64,000 nucleotides of DNA from Demequina flava (GTDB taxonomy: Bacteria > Actinomycetota > Actinomycetes > Actinomycetales > Demequinaceae), in assembly GCF_000975035.1 (NCBI RefSeq), contig NZ_BBRA01000001.1:1135184-1199183 (forward strand), written 5' to 3'. The notes under the pieces are model-generated. The model was not told the origin of the DNA, did not search any database, and saw nothing but the letters and a program-made list of their open reading frames with translations. Position 1 is the first letter of the stretch. Every line of letters begins with the position of its first letter. Below, piece after piece: positions 50,395-63,105 of this stretch. The position numbers and the translations under genes are program-made.

Positions 50395-52704
50395 ATGACA
50401 CAGCTCACACGAGTGGGGTGGGGATCAGCAGCTGCGCTTGGCGCGCTTGCGGTCACCGCCGTCGCGGCTCCTGCCGCGGCTGATGTGACGGAGCCTGACA
50501 CGGGCGCGACCGTCCAAATCCTTGGTACCAATGACTTCCACGGGCGCATCCTGCCCGATGCCTTCGGAGGCAGCGCCGGCGCTGCGTCGTTGGCAGGGGC
50601 GGTGCAGACGCTAGAAGCTGACTACCCCGACAGCTCGGTCTTCGTGGCCGCGGGGGACTTGGTCGGAGCTTCGACATTTGAGTCGTTCATCGCTCAGGAC
50701 CAGCCGACCATCGACGCCCTCAACGCTGCGGGCCTCGACGTGTCAGCGGTCGGTAACCACGAGTTTGACACTGGTTATGAAGACTTGACCGACCGCATCA
50801 TGGTTGAAGCGGAGTGGGAGTACCTGGGTGCGAACGTGCGACTCCTCAATGGTGACCCCGCACTTCCCGAGACGTGGATGCAGACCTTCGGCGAGGGCGA
50901 CGACGCCGTCGACATCGGCTTCATTGGTGCTGTCACGGATGAGACGCCGTCGTTGGTGACACCGGAGGGAGTGGAGCACCTTCACTTCGAAACGGAGCAC
51001 GTGGCCGCGAATCGCTCGGCCGAGGTTCTCGAGAATGAGGGAGCCGAACTCATTGTGCTCCTCGTCCACGAGGGTGCTCCCACGACGTCCTACGCAGACG
51101 CTGTCGACACGTCCAACGACTTTGGTGAGATGTTGAGCGAACTGGACCCCAGCATCGACGCTGTGGTGTCCGGCCACACCCACCTCGCGTACGACCACCG
51201 CGTGCCCGTCCCTGAATGGGAGTCGGAGGGCCGCACGGTCACCGAACGCCCCGTCGTCTCGGCCGGTCAGTACGGCATGAACCTCAACCGCCTCCTCTTC
51301 TCGTTCGACGCCGACGGCAACGTGGCTGGCCTCGACACCAGCATCATCGACCTCTGGGAAGACGGCGCGGACGCCCCGGCCTACCCAGAAGACCCCGCCG
51401 TGGCGGACATGGTCGCGGAGGCCGTCGCAGAGGCCGACGAGCTCGGCGCAGTGGAACTCGGCACGCTCGACGACCCGCTCTACCGTGCTCGCCTTGCCGA
51501 CTCCGACCCGGGCTCATCGCGCGGCGCGGAGTCCACGCTCGGCAACTCGGTCGCGGACGTCCAGCTGTGGGCGACTCAGGAGCTTGAAACCGAGATCGCC
51601 TTCATGAACCCCGGCGGTCTGCGTGCAGACTTGCTCGGTGCAGCGCAGGGCGACCGTTCGGATTACCCCTCCACGGTGACTTACAAGGAAGCCGCTCAGG
51701 TCCAGCCCTTCGCCAACACCTTGGTCACGATGACTCTCACCGGCGATCAGATTGCACAGGTCCTTGAGGAGCAGTGGCAGCCCGAGGGCTCGTCGCGACC
51801 GTTCCTGCGCCTGGGCACCTCGGCCGGCTTCGAGTACACCTATGACCCCGAGGCTCCTGCGGGCGAGCGCATCCTGTCGATGTGGCTGGATGGCGAGCAG
51901 ATCACGGCAGACGGCGAATACACCGTTGTCGCGAACTCCTTCCTCGCCGCGGGCGGCGATAACTTCGCCACTCTCGCTCAGGGCAGCAACGTCACCGACT
52001 CCGGGCGTATCGACCTGCAGGCCATGGTCGACTACCTCGAGGAGTTCGGCTCGCTGAGCGCGGACTACCGTCAGCATGCCGTCTCGGTGTCAGGACTGCC
52101 CGATTCGCTGGTTGTCGGCGAGAACGTCAGCTTCGATGTCGGCTCGCTGCTGATGACGGACCCTGACGGGGTCACCGATAAGAAGGTCGCGGTGGAGATC
52201 GCAGGCAAGAGCCGTGGGGCCGATGCTGTGGTCAACGAGATCTCGGCCGAGCCATACGACGAGCACGGCACGGCGAACATCACCTTCAAGGTGCCGACCG
52301 CGGCCAAGGGAGATTCGGTCATCACGTTGACCGGAAAGCAGACCGGTACAACGGTCCGCATCCCCGTCACGGTCGATGCCAAGCCCCGTTGCGTTGTTGA
52401 CTACGAGGTCCACGGCGAGTGGCCCGGTGGCTTCATCGCTCAGGTCACCGTTGAGAACACGTCGAACAAGGACGTGGACGGCTGGAACGTGGGTTGGACC
52501 TTCACCGGCGATGAGTCGGTGCGTCAACTGTGGAACGGCGAGGTCAGCGAGGACGGCTCGACCGTCTCGGTTGCCAACCCGCACTGGGACACGGTCCTCG
52601 AAGCAGGCACGTCCGCGACCTTCGGGTTCCTGGGCAACACTGCGGATGGAGCGCAGACCCCTGAGGCGCTGACGCTCAACGGTGACAGCTGCCTGACCAA
52701 CTAA
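50395..52704 (+). CDS. Secreted UshA-like 5'-nucleotidase with C-terminal CBM2-like module
   Basis: 769 residues. A signal peptide ends near AAPAAAD. The metallophosphatase domain has [29 protein letters not shown] and [11 protein letters not shown]; the 5'-nucleotidase C-terminal domain has [11 protein letters not shown] and [12 protein letters not shown] linker Ig-like region follows, then about 100 residues matching a family 2 carbohydrate-binding module: [30 protein letters not shown] and NPHWDTVL, with the spaced Trp residues that bind cellulose or chitin. ATG 50395 follows AAGGAG. It likely releases nucleosides and phosphate outside the cell. The module would hold it on polysaccharide. 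Confidence 0.9.
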   Translation: MTQLTRVGWGSAAALGALAVTAVAAPAAADVTEPDTGATVQILGTNDFHGRILPDAFGGSAGAASLAGAVQTLEADYPDSSVFVAAGDLVGASTFESFIAQDQPTIDALNAAGLDVSAVGNHEFDTGYEDLTDRIMVEAEWEYLGANVRLLNGDPALPETWMQTFGEGDDAVDIGFIGAVTDETPSLVTPEGVEHLHFETEHVAANRSAEVLENEGAELIVLLVHEGAPTTSYADAVDTSNDFGEMLSELDPSIDAVVSGHTHLAYDHRVPVPEWESEGRTVTERPVVSAGQYGMNLNRLLFSFDADGNVAGLDTSIIDLWEDGADAPAYPEDPAVADMVAEAVAEADELGAVELGTLDDPLYRARLADSDPGSSRGAESTLGNSVADVQLWATQELETEIAFMNPGGLRADLLGAAQGDRSDYPSTVTYKEAAQVQPFANTLVTMTLTGDQIAQVLEEQWQPEGSSRPFLRLGTSAGFEYTYDPEAPAGERILSMWLDGEQITADGEYTVVANSFLAAGGDNFATLAQGSNVTDSGRIDLQAMVDYLEEFGSLSADYRQHAVSVSGLPDSLVVGENVSFDVGSLLMTDPDGVTDKKVAVEIAGKSRGADAVVNEISAEPYDEHGTANITFKVPTAAKGDSVITLTGKQTGTTVRIPVTVDAKPRCVVDYEVHGEWPGGFIAQVTVENTSNKDVDGWNVGWTFTGDESVRQLWNGEVSEDGSTVSVANPHWDTVLEAGTSATFGFLGNTADGAQTPEALTLNGDSCLTN

Positions 52705-52751
52705 CACCCACCACTGGCGCCAACAGGCAGCGCCAGAACGGATTGCGACAC

Positions 52752-52796
52752 CCCGGCGCGTCGCCCCATTGGTTTTCAATGGAGCGGCGCGCCGGG
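52752..52796 (+). terminator. Hairpin after the nucleotidase gene
   Basis: 9-bp outer arms CCCGGCGCG/CGCGCCGGG, then an inner CCATTG/CAATGG stem with a GTTTT loop. A smaller hairpin (CTGGCGC/GCGCCAG) lies at about 52714-52736. No glycine-riboswitch pattern was recognised before gcvP. Confidence 0.65.
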
Positions 52797-52871
52797 CCTG
52801 TCTGTGGGTCAAAGCATGAGGAAAAGGGCCGCGGACGCGGGGCGGCATCGGCACTGGGCGGGCCGATGCGA

Positions 52872-52877
52872 CACAAT
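52872..52877 (+). promoter_or_regulatory. Probable -10 element (CACAAT) of gcvP
   Basis: CACAAT ends 6 nt before GTG 52884, with no Shine-Dalgarno. Fits a leaderless gcvP mRNA. Confidence 0.45.
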
Positions 52878-52883
52878 GGGCCC

Positions 52884-55730
<2,847 letters not shown>

Positions 55731-55889
55731 CCCCAGCATCGGCCCTCCACGCCCCACGCGTGCAATGAATCACACGTGCGCGTGAATGCTGGCGCTCTCA
55801 GATCGGTCGGTTAAAGTGGCCCAGGTTCCCACTGAGGTCGCAGGCTGAAGACTGCCTGCGCAGGCCGTGACGGGAGGGGGGCACGACTC

Positions 55890-57002
55890 ATGGCGCAAAG
55901 GCAGGCCCTGAAGCCACCCGTGTTGCCCGGGTTCACGTATGTGCGCCCGCTCGGCTCCGGCGGCTTTTCCGATGTGTTCCTCTTCCAGCAGGACATGCCG
56001 CGCAGGCTCGTGGCCGTCAAGGTGCTCCTGAGCAAAGTTGAGGACCAGGCGGCCGCCCTTGCGCTCGCTGCGGAGGCCGACGTCATGGCGCGCCTGAGCG
56101 CCCACCCCAGCATTCTCACGGTCTACCAGGCAGGTGTCTCCGCAGACGGTCGCCCCTACTTGGTGTCCGAGTACTGCCCGGCATCGCTCACGAACCGCTA
56201 TCGGCACGAGGCGCTCCCGGTCGCGGAGGTGCTGTCGATCGGCATCAAGATCGCCTCCGCGGTGGAGACCGCGCACCGCGCCGGGCTCCTCCACCGGGAT
56301 ATCAAGCCGTCAAACATCCTGCTGACCTCTTTTGGGCAACCTGTTCTGTCTGACTTCGGTGTGGCCTCCGCGCTCGAACACGGCGAGGACGACGTCATCG
56401 CGATGTCGCCGCCGTGGAGTGCCCCGGAGATCGTCGACCACAGGACATCGGGCACCGTGGCGACGGAAGTGTGGGCGCTCGCGGCGACTGTGTATACGTT
56501 GCTCGCGCAGCACAGCCCGTTCGACATCCCTGGTCAACGGCGCGATGACGCTCAGCTGACGTCGCGTATCAAGAAGGCGCGCTACACCGATATCGAGCGC
56601 GCGGACGTCCCCGATGCCCTTCAGCGCGCACTCGAAGGGGGAATGCGCAAGGTTCCCGGGGACCGCTATCCCTCCGCGCAGGCGTTCGGGCAGGCGCTCC
56701 AACAGGTTGAGAGGGAGATGGGCGTTCCTGTCTCTGCGCTCGAGACCCCCAGCGATGAGTGGGCCCAGTCCGCCGCCGAACTGCCTTCTGCTGCCGATGC
56801 GCGCCAGCCCGTGCGGTCGACGGTGCCCGTGGATTCTCCGCGTCGCCGCCGTGAAGGCACAACGGGGACCGGGGCGGGCACCGCCACTCAGCGTGAGCGC
56901 AAGGCTTCCAAGGTGGGACGCAGCATCGTCGTCGGCGTGGCTGTGGCGGGTGCCGCCGTCGTGGGGGTCACTGTTGCCGTGGTGTTGATGGTGGGCGGTT
57001 AG
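55890..57002 (+). CDS. Ser/Thr protein kinase with C-terminal membrane helix (Pkb2-like)
   Basis: 370 residues. Kinase motifs: GSGGFSDVFLF, VAVKVL, LHRDIKPSNILL, LSDFGVAS, APEIVD. A basic linker (RRRREGTTG to RERKASK) leads to one membrane helix at the extreme C-terminus and no extracellular domain. The activation segment is short. ATG 55890 follows GGGAGGGGGG. It is 3 bp before a giant FN3/Ig protein and two genes before a MoxR ATPase, the order of the bifidobacterial PFNA cluster (Pkb2, FN3, AAA-ATPase). It probably phosphorylates other products of this cluster. Confidence 0.88.
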   Translation: MAQRQALKPPVLPGFTYVRPLGSGGFSDVFLFQQDMPRRLVAVKVLLSKVEDQAAALALAAEADVMARLSAHPSILTVYQAGVSADGRPYLVSEYCPASLTNRYRHEALPVAEVLSIGIKIASAVETAHRAGLLHRDIKPSNILLTSFGQPVLSDFGVASALEHGEDDVIAMSPPWSAPEIVDHRTSGTVATEVWALAATVYTLLAQHSPFDIPGQRRDDAQLTSRIKKARYTDIERADVPDALQRALEGGMRKVPGDRYPSAQAFGQALQQVEREMGVPVSALETPSDEWAQSAAELPSAADARQPVRSTVPVDSPRRRREGTTGTGAGTATQRERKASKVGRSIVVGVAVAGAAVVGVTVAVVLMVGG

Positions 57003-57005
57003 CCG

Positions 57006-60000
57006 ATGAGTGCCGTGGACTCTGAGGTGGGGCGAGCCACAGCCGCGCGGTGGCGTACTGCCAGGCGCATTGGCGTCGGGGTTCTCGTGGCCGTGGTGGG
57101 CGTTGGAGCCTTCCTCGCGCCCGGTTTTGACGAAAGAGAAGTGACCCCGGACAGCCCTGCGGTGTGGGCGCTCCAGACGTCATCGGGCCAGCGCATGGCG
57201 CGCGTGAACACGTCCGTCGCGGAACTCGACACCGTGAAGGCCGTGGCCTCTCCCAGCGACATCGTGCAGGCCGACGACACGCTGCTGGTCTTCACGAACA
57301 ACCTCGGCTCCGTCACGACGATGAGCGCCGCCGCTCCGCACGACATCTCCGCCGAGGCGCCTCAGGGAACCGTGGGAACGCCGGCCGGAACTGACGTCGT
57401 GGTGAACTCCGGCGATTACGTCGCGTACCTGACTGATGCCGGAGAGATCTTCGCGGGGGCTGTGTCCGTAGGTACTGCCACCACGCCCGCACAACTCGAC
57501 CCCTTCGCAGACGTCGAGGTGGAAGAGGGCGAGGAAAGGCCCCAATTTAGGGCCGATGCTGTGGCCGTGTCGCCGACAGGGGCGGTGGCTGCGTACTCCG
57601 CGGAGCGGGGCGCAATGCTGACGTCGGAGTCGGTGACAGGCGCGGGACTGCGAACGAGCGCACTACCCGAGGGGCCTGAGGGCGACGAATTGCAGGTTGC
57701 GTGGGTCGGTCCGCGCTGGGTGCTTCTTGACCAGGAGAGCGCGCTGGTCTGGATGAGCGACCTTGACGAGCCGGTGGCTTCCGGCGCCGCCGAGGGTGCT
57801 GTCTTGCAGCGCTCGAGCGGTACCGCAGACTCCGTCGTGATCGCCGATGAGTTTGGCCTCGTCACTGTCGCACTGGATGGATCGGTGACCGAGCGCGTGC
57901 ATGGGTCCGCCGACTCCCTCGCGCTCGGCGTCGCGGCGCGGCCGATGGAAGATCCTTCTGCTGGCGGCATGGTGGCGGCGTGGCTACCCGAGGGCGCGGG
58001 CCCGGGAGCTTTGTGGCGAGAAGGTCAGTCGCCGTCCGAGCTTGATTTTGCTGGGCAGACGCTAGGAGATCGCGTTGTGCCGACGTTGCGGTCCAACGGC
58101 GCGCGCCTGATCTTGAATGAGGGGCGCTCGGGCTGGGTGTGGGATACGCGCACTGGGTTACTCATCTCGTCTTCGCAGCGCTGGGAAGACGACACCGTGG
58201 TGCAAGCGGCTGACGAGGACCGCGACGTTGCAATTGAGGTGACCGAGCCGCGTCCGCCTGTCGCCGTGGCGGACTCCTTCGGGGTACGCGCGGGGCGCCA
58301 TATTGCATTGCCGGTTCTGCTCAACGACCACGACCCGAATGAGGACGTGCTGGCGGTTGACCCGGAGTCGGTGCAGGGGATGGACGACAGCTTTGGCACC
58401 GTGACAGTTGCGGACGATGCGCAGACGATCGTGGTGAGCGTCGCGCCGGAGGCGACGGGGACGGCCACCTTCACCTATGCGATCACCGACGGCACTACAA
58501 GCGACGGCCTGCTGTCAGACCCCGCCAGCGTGACGGTGACCGTGCACGACGCATCGGAGAACTCTCCGCCCGTGTGGTGCGGTGTCGACGACTGCCAGCT
58601 GGAGTGGCCGGCTCCGCAGGTGGCGCCGGGCGGGACCGTGACCGTTGATGCGCTCACAGGCTGGGTGGACCCCGATGGTGACCCCGTCTACTTGGCCTCC
58701 GCAGCATCGGCGTCCAGCGTGGGCGTTGTGGCCGGGGCCCCCGACGGGACCGTGGTCTTTCAGCACACTGATGCGTCGTCAACGGACACCGGAGCCGTCC
58801 CGATCGACGTGGTGGTCTCCGACACCCATGGCGCCACAGAGTCTAAGGACCTCCCCGTCGCCGTGGTGAGCGAGACCGAGATGCGTGTCACGGATGCCAC
58901 CACGACGGTGACTGCGGGCGTGACGGCCAGCGTGTCACTTGCTGACCACGTGACCGGCGCTCGCGCACCCGTCTCAGTGACCGAGGCATCGGTCGGTCCA
59001 GACCACGACGCGCAGGTGGCGCCGTCTCAGGGCGATGCGGGCTTCACGTTCACGGCGGACGACCCGGGCAGCTATCTCGTAGAGCTCCTTGTGAGCGACG
59101 GGATGTCCGAGGCGCGCGGAACGGCCCGCATCACCGTCATCGACGAGGGCGACGAACAACTATCGACGGTGCCACTGACCGCGTTTGTGCGCTCCAAGGA
59201 AGACGTCACGATCGACGTCTTGGACGCAGTGACCAATCCGCGCCGATCCGTCTTGCTCCTGTCCGACCTACGGACGGATGTGGCCGATGGTGCGCAGTTG
59301 TCAGCGGACATCGTTGGCCACGCGGCGCTGCGCCTGAGCGGAGATACGTCAGACGGGCAGCCCGGCACGCTGGGAACGGTGCAGTACACCGTGTCCGACG
59401 GCACCGGCAGGCCCGCGGGCACCACCACGGGTGAGGTCACCGTGGTCCTCCTCGGAACGGACGTGCCGACCGCGCCGCTGGTTGTCGACGACGCTGTGAC
59501 AGTGCGAGCCGGTACGCAGGCGGACATTCCGGCGCTCGACAATGACGTCGCGCCCGCCGGTAACGTCATTGCACTCGACGCGGCATCGGTGTCGCTCGGC
59601 GAGGGCGGCGGACTCGCATTCCCGGCCGGATCCGTTGTGCGCTACTTGGCTCCCGATGTGCCGGGTACCTATGACATCGACTACGCGTCCTACGTGCTGG
59701 GTTTCCCCACGCAGGCGGACACGGCGACAATCCGGGTGACCGTGACGGCCGGCGACACGAATGCTGCCCCGTTGCCCGAGCCGATGCGCGGTCGCGTGGC
59801 GTCTGGGCAGGAAGTGCGCTTGCCGTTTGATGATGCGGGAATCGACCCTGACGGGGACGCCGTCTCGCTCGCGGCGATTGAGACGCAGCCGGTCTCGGGC
59901 TCGGCCCGCGTGTCCTCTGACGGCCGCTCGTTGGTCTACACCTCAGAGAGCGGGTTCGCGGGACAGGCCTCGTTCACCTTCACCGTAGAAGACGCTCGTG

Positions 60001-63000
60001 GGGCGACGGCCGTCGGGACGGCCACCATCGGCGTGCTCGACTCTCAGTTGGACCCCCGCCCCGTGACCTACACCGACTACGTGCAGGCGCAGGTGGGCGA
60101 GGACCGCCGTGTGGTGATCACGCCCGCGTCGAACGATCAGGACTTGGGTGGCGGGGAGCTGGCGCTCGTCAGTGTGGCGCCGGATGCGGAACCGGGGTCC
60201 GCCGAGTTCGCTGCGCTCGAGGAGCGCTTGATCGACGTCGATGACGGCCGGGTGACGCTGTCCGTTGGGACAGAGCCCGGCACTAGTGCCTACGTCTACA
60301 CCGTGGAGAACGAGTCCGGATCGACCTCGATTGGCCGGATCATCCTCAAGTCGGTGCGCGAACCCATCGCGGATGTGCCCATTGTGAGCGACACGATCCT
60401 CACGTCCGAGACCCGCGAGACCTTCGCAAGCGGTGTTGACGTCCTGACCGACAAGGTGGCGTGGGGCGCGGGCGACGCGAGTGATCTCTCCGTCGCGCTG
60501 TGGGGCGATGCTGGAGGAAATGCGGTCGACGGGTGGCAGATCTCGGGTTCACTCCCGGACGATTCGCTCCTTGTCCCCTTCCAAGTCAGCGGACTGAATT
60601 TCGCCCAGGAGGAAGTCGTCTCCTATGGGTTCCTGCGCGTTCCCGGCGATGAGGAGATCCGCGTCGCTCTGCGCGAAGGCTTCCAGGCACCGCAGGTGAA
60701 CGAAGAGGAGTCCGTCACGTTCGACATACGTGACCTCATCGCTCTCCCACCTGAGACGCCATTCACGATCGACGCAGACGCGATCGCAGCGAGCGGACAG
60801 CGCGCCGAAGGCGTGTGTGTGAGTGCAGGCGCAACGGAGGTTCGGTACGACGCCGGAGAGGGCGAGCCGTACACGGACACGTGCCGCGTCCCCGTCCTCG
60901 TTGAGGGGCTGGACGAGGCTGTCCTCCTGCCAGTGCCAATTGTCGTCGTCCCCAATGCTCCTCAACCGATTCTCACCGGCGCCGCGCTGGAGATCTCGCC
61001 CGGACAGACGTCCCAGTTCAACCTTGCTGACATGGTGACCTGGCCCCCGGGCGCACCGGGTCGTCCGGTCAGCGTTGCGATGAACTACGTGGGCGAGCAA
61101 TTCACCGTTGAGCGCGCGGGCGACACCATCACTGTGACGGCCGCCGACTCCGCACAACCCGGCAGTGCCGACGCCGTCACGGTCACCTTGCCCGATGAGC
61201 AAGAGATCGCTCCCGTGACGTTGACGCTCACGGTGGGTCCAGCTCCGTCGGCTTTGCCGAAGGGCGCGTCTGTCGTCAAGCAATGCTCGCAAGCTGACGG
61301 TAGCTCGTGCACTATCGAGGTCATCGGGGGATCCGGTGAGGTCAATCCGCTACCTGGAACCCCGCTGGAGCTGGAGTCCGTCAACGCGGCGGGCACCTGC
61401 ACTGGCGTGACGTTCTCGAAGGCATCGGAGACGTCGATCCGTGCCTCGTGGACCGGTTCGACGTCGGGCACTGTGTGTGACGCGACCTTCGTGGTGGTCG
61501 ACGCCCAGGGCCGCCAGAGCTCGGGAGACCGCGCGGGCCAGATCAGCCTCGACCTCCAGGGCTTCCCCGCGGGGCCGGCCTCAATCTCCCAGGCGGCCTA
61601 CGGCGATGGCTCGGTGACCTTGTCCGTTGACCCAGGTGCAGCATCGTCCGCATACCCGGCGATCACGGGGTTCACCATCACGTCCGGCGGCTCCGAAGTC
61701 ACGACGTGTTCCGCTCAGGGCGCCTGTGGCGAGATCACGGGCCTATCCAACGGCCAGAAGGCCCAGTACACGGCGGTCGCGCGCAACGACGTGGGGGCGT
61801 CGAAGTCCTCCGCGACAACGACTGCCTGGTCATACGCACCTCCAACACGTCCCGCGCTGGTGTCGTCAACACCGTCGAAGGCGGGCACGGAGGGACTGCG
61901 AGCTGACCTCGTATTCCAAGTGAACGATCCGTCCACGCGTCAGTTGGTTCTCACCAGCGCCAGTGGCGAAGAGCGCGTGCACACCGTGTCGGGTCGTGGA
62001 CAGCAGACGGTCAATAACTACCTCGTTGGGTCAAACGCGCCAACGACCGTGACGGTCACGCCGGTGACGGCGCATGAACTTCCGCCCGTCGGGTCAGGGA
62101 TTGCACAGGGGGAGTCGCTATCGGTCAGCGCCAATGGAGTTGGCGGTCCGCGCGTGTCTGACGTGACATGGAAGGCGAGCACCGACGGTGCACGCGTCAC
62201 GTTCAGCGGCAGCGTGGCAAGTGCCGGGGCGGGCTCTCAGACATGGGTCGGAGTGGCCCTGGAGGGCGAACGTTGCAGCACGTCCGTACAGTCGTCCGGT
62301 GGTTCCATGGCAGTCACGGTCGAGGTCGACGCCAACCGTTTGTACGACTACGTGGTGTGCGCGGAGAGCCAGTGGGAAGGTGAGACCTACGGCACCTCGA
62401 CAACGCAGGTCGACGGTGTGTACACCTTCGAAGAGCCGAGTCCGCCTCAGGTTGGCGGCTACGGCATCGACAACACGTGTGAGCCGGCGCAGCGGTCGTT
62501 TGAGTGCGAAACGGGTTGGGACGCCCCCTCCGTGTCGAGCAGTCCGAGTGGGTTCCAGACCCGCTATATCTACGACGGCGATCGCTCCAACGTGCTGCGG
62601 GACTTCACACTGAACAAGAGCTTTGGGCGCACGCCCGACATCGCAGCCGTGTACTGCCCGACCTTCCTTGGGGCAGACGCGCCGTGCAACGGGCCCGCGA
62701 CCCCGATTCCCGCGGCCGATTCCTCCCGCGCCTATCCGGTGGCCGTTGAGTTCACTCACTGTTCCGCCCTAGCGGGTACGACATCCGTCGAGATCTCTGG
62801 CGGCGGTGCCAATGCCACGGTCGTCGAACAGTGGTGGCAGGCAGGCTCTGGAAGCCAGCAAGCCGTCGAGCCATGGGAGCGCCGATACGCCTCTGTGAGG
62901 GTGTCATTCTCGGGCCCGCTGAGCGGGATCACGCCTTGGGAATCTGGCCGACTTCCGTGCAGCGAGATTCCACTGCCGCCCAACCCGACGCCCACGCCCA

Positions 63001-63059
63001 CTCCAACAACGTCACCCACGACACCAGCGCCCGATCCCAACGCAGGCGCGGGAAGTTGA
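57006..63059 (+). CDS. Giant membrane-anchored Ig-like/FN3 repeat protein
   Basis: 2017 residues. A short basic N-terminus and one membrane helix (IGVGVLVAVVGVGAFLAP) anchor it. Residues about 50-410 are beta-rich and propeller-like. Residues about 415-1400 are a string of cadherin/Ig-like domains (repeated NDxDP, ITDGTTSD and VTVTVHD-type strands). From about 1410 Cys-containing Ig/FN3-like domains follow, then a Pro/Thr tail. No sortase signal, so it is held by the N-terminal helix. Likely a surface adhesin or sensor of the kinase-FN3-MoxR cluster. No start-site ambiguity: ATG lies 3 bp after the kinase stop. Confidence 0.86.
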   Translation: MSAVDSEVGRATAARWRTARRIGVGVLVAVVGVGAFLAPGFDEREVTPDSPAVWALQTSSGQRMARVNTSVAELDTVKAVASPSDIVQADDTLLVFTNNLGSVTTMSAAAPHDISAEAPQGTVGTPAGTDVVVNSGDYVAYLTDAGEIFAGAVSVGTATTPAQLDPFADVEVEEGEERPQFRADAVAVSPTGAVAAYSAERGAMLTSESVTGAGLRTSALPEGPEGDELQVAWVGPRWVLLDQESALVWMSDLDEPVASGAAEGAVLQRSSGTADSVVIADEFGLVTVALDGSVTERVHGSADSLALGVAARPMEDPSAGGMVAAWLPEGAGPGALWREGQSPSELDFAGQTLGDRVVPTLRSNGARLILNEGRSGWVWDTRTGLLISSSQRWEDDTVVQAADEDRDVAIEVTEPRPPVAVADSFGVRAGRHIALPVLLNDHDPNEDVLAVDPESVQGMDDSFGTVTVADDAQTIVVSVAPEATGTATFTYAITDGTTSDGLLSDPASVTVTVHDASENSPPVWCGVDDCQLEWPAPQVAPGGTVTVDALTGWVDPDGDPVYLASAASASSVGVVAGAPDGTVVFQHTDASSTDTGAVPIDVVVSDTHGATESKDLPVAVVSETEMRVTDATTTVTAGVTASVSLADHVTGARAPVSVTEASVGPDHDAQVAPSQGDAGFTFTADDPGSYLVELLVSDGMSEARGTARITVIDEGDEQLSTVPLTAFVRSKEDVTIDVLDAVTNPRRSVLLLSDLRTDVADGAQLSADIVGHAALRLSGDTSDGQPGTLGTVQYTVSDGTGRPAGTTTGEVTVVLLGTDVPTAPLVVDDAVTVRAGTQADIPALDNDVAPAGNVIALDAASVSLGEGGGLAFPAGSVVRYLAPDVPGTYDIDYASYVLGFPTQADTATIRVTVTAGDTNAAPLPEPMRGRVASGQEVRLPFDDAGIDPDGDAVSLAAIETQPVSGSARVSSDGRSLVYTSESGFAGQASFTFTVEDARGATAVGTATIGVLDSQLDPRPVTYTDYVQAQVGEDRRVVITPASNDQDLGGGELALVSVAPDAEPGSAEFAALEERLIDVDDGRVTLSVGTEPGTSAYVYTVENESGSTSIGRIILKSVREPIADVPIVSDTILTSETRETFASGVDVLTDKVAWGAGDASDLSVALWGDAGGNAVDGWQISGSLPDDSLLVPFQVSGLNFAQEEVVSYGFLRVPGDEEIRVALREGFQAPQVNEEESVTFDIRDLIALPPETPFTIDADAIAASGQRAEGVCVSAGATEVRYDAGEGEPYTDTCRVPVLVEGLDEAVLLPVPIVVVPNAPQPILTGAALEISPGQTSQFNLADMVTWPPGAPGRPVSVAMNYVGEQFTVERAGDTITVTAADSAQPGSADAVTVTLPDEQEIAPVTLTLTVGPAPSALPKGASVVKQCSQADGSSCTIEVIGGSGEVNPLPGTPLELESVNAAGTCTGVTFSKASETSIRASWTGSTSGTVCDATFVVVDAQGRQSSGDRAGQISLDLQGFPAGPASISQAAYGDGSVTLSVDPGAASSAYPAITGFTITSGGSEVTTCSAQGACGEITGLSNGQKAQYTAVARNDVGASKSSATTTAWSYAPPTRPALVSSTPSKAGTEGLRADLVFQVNDPSTRQLVLTSASGEERVHTVSGRGQQTVNNYLVGSNAPTTVTVTPVTAHELPPVGSGIAQGESLSVSANGVGGPRVSDVTWKASTDGARVTFSGSVASAGAGSQTWVGVALEGERCSTSVQSSGGSMAVTVEVDANRLYDYVVCAESQWEGETYGTSTTQVDGVYTFEEPSPPQVGGYGIDNTCEPAQRSFECETGWDAPSVSSSPSGFQTRYIYDGDRSNVLRDFTLNKSFGRTPDIAAVYCPTFLGADAPCNGPATPIPAADSSRAYPVAVEFTHCSALAGTTSVEISGGGANATVVEQWWQAGSGSQQAVEPWERRYASVRVSFSGPLSGITPWESGRLPCSEIPLPPNPTPTPTPTTSPTTPAPDPNAGAGS

Positions 63060-63105
63060 CCATGGCCCCTCGACCTTCCGCCTTCGCCACACCCAAGGAG
63101 CACCC

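Noticed and set aside
52705-52883. Glycine riboswitch before gcvP
   Set aside because: The gap holds two terminator-like hairpins and a -10 close to the start codon. No tandem aptamer pattern was recognised and there is little room for one.
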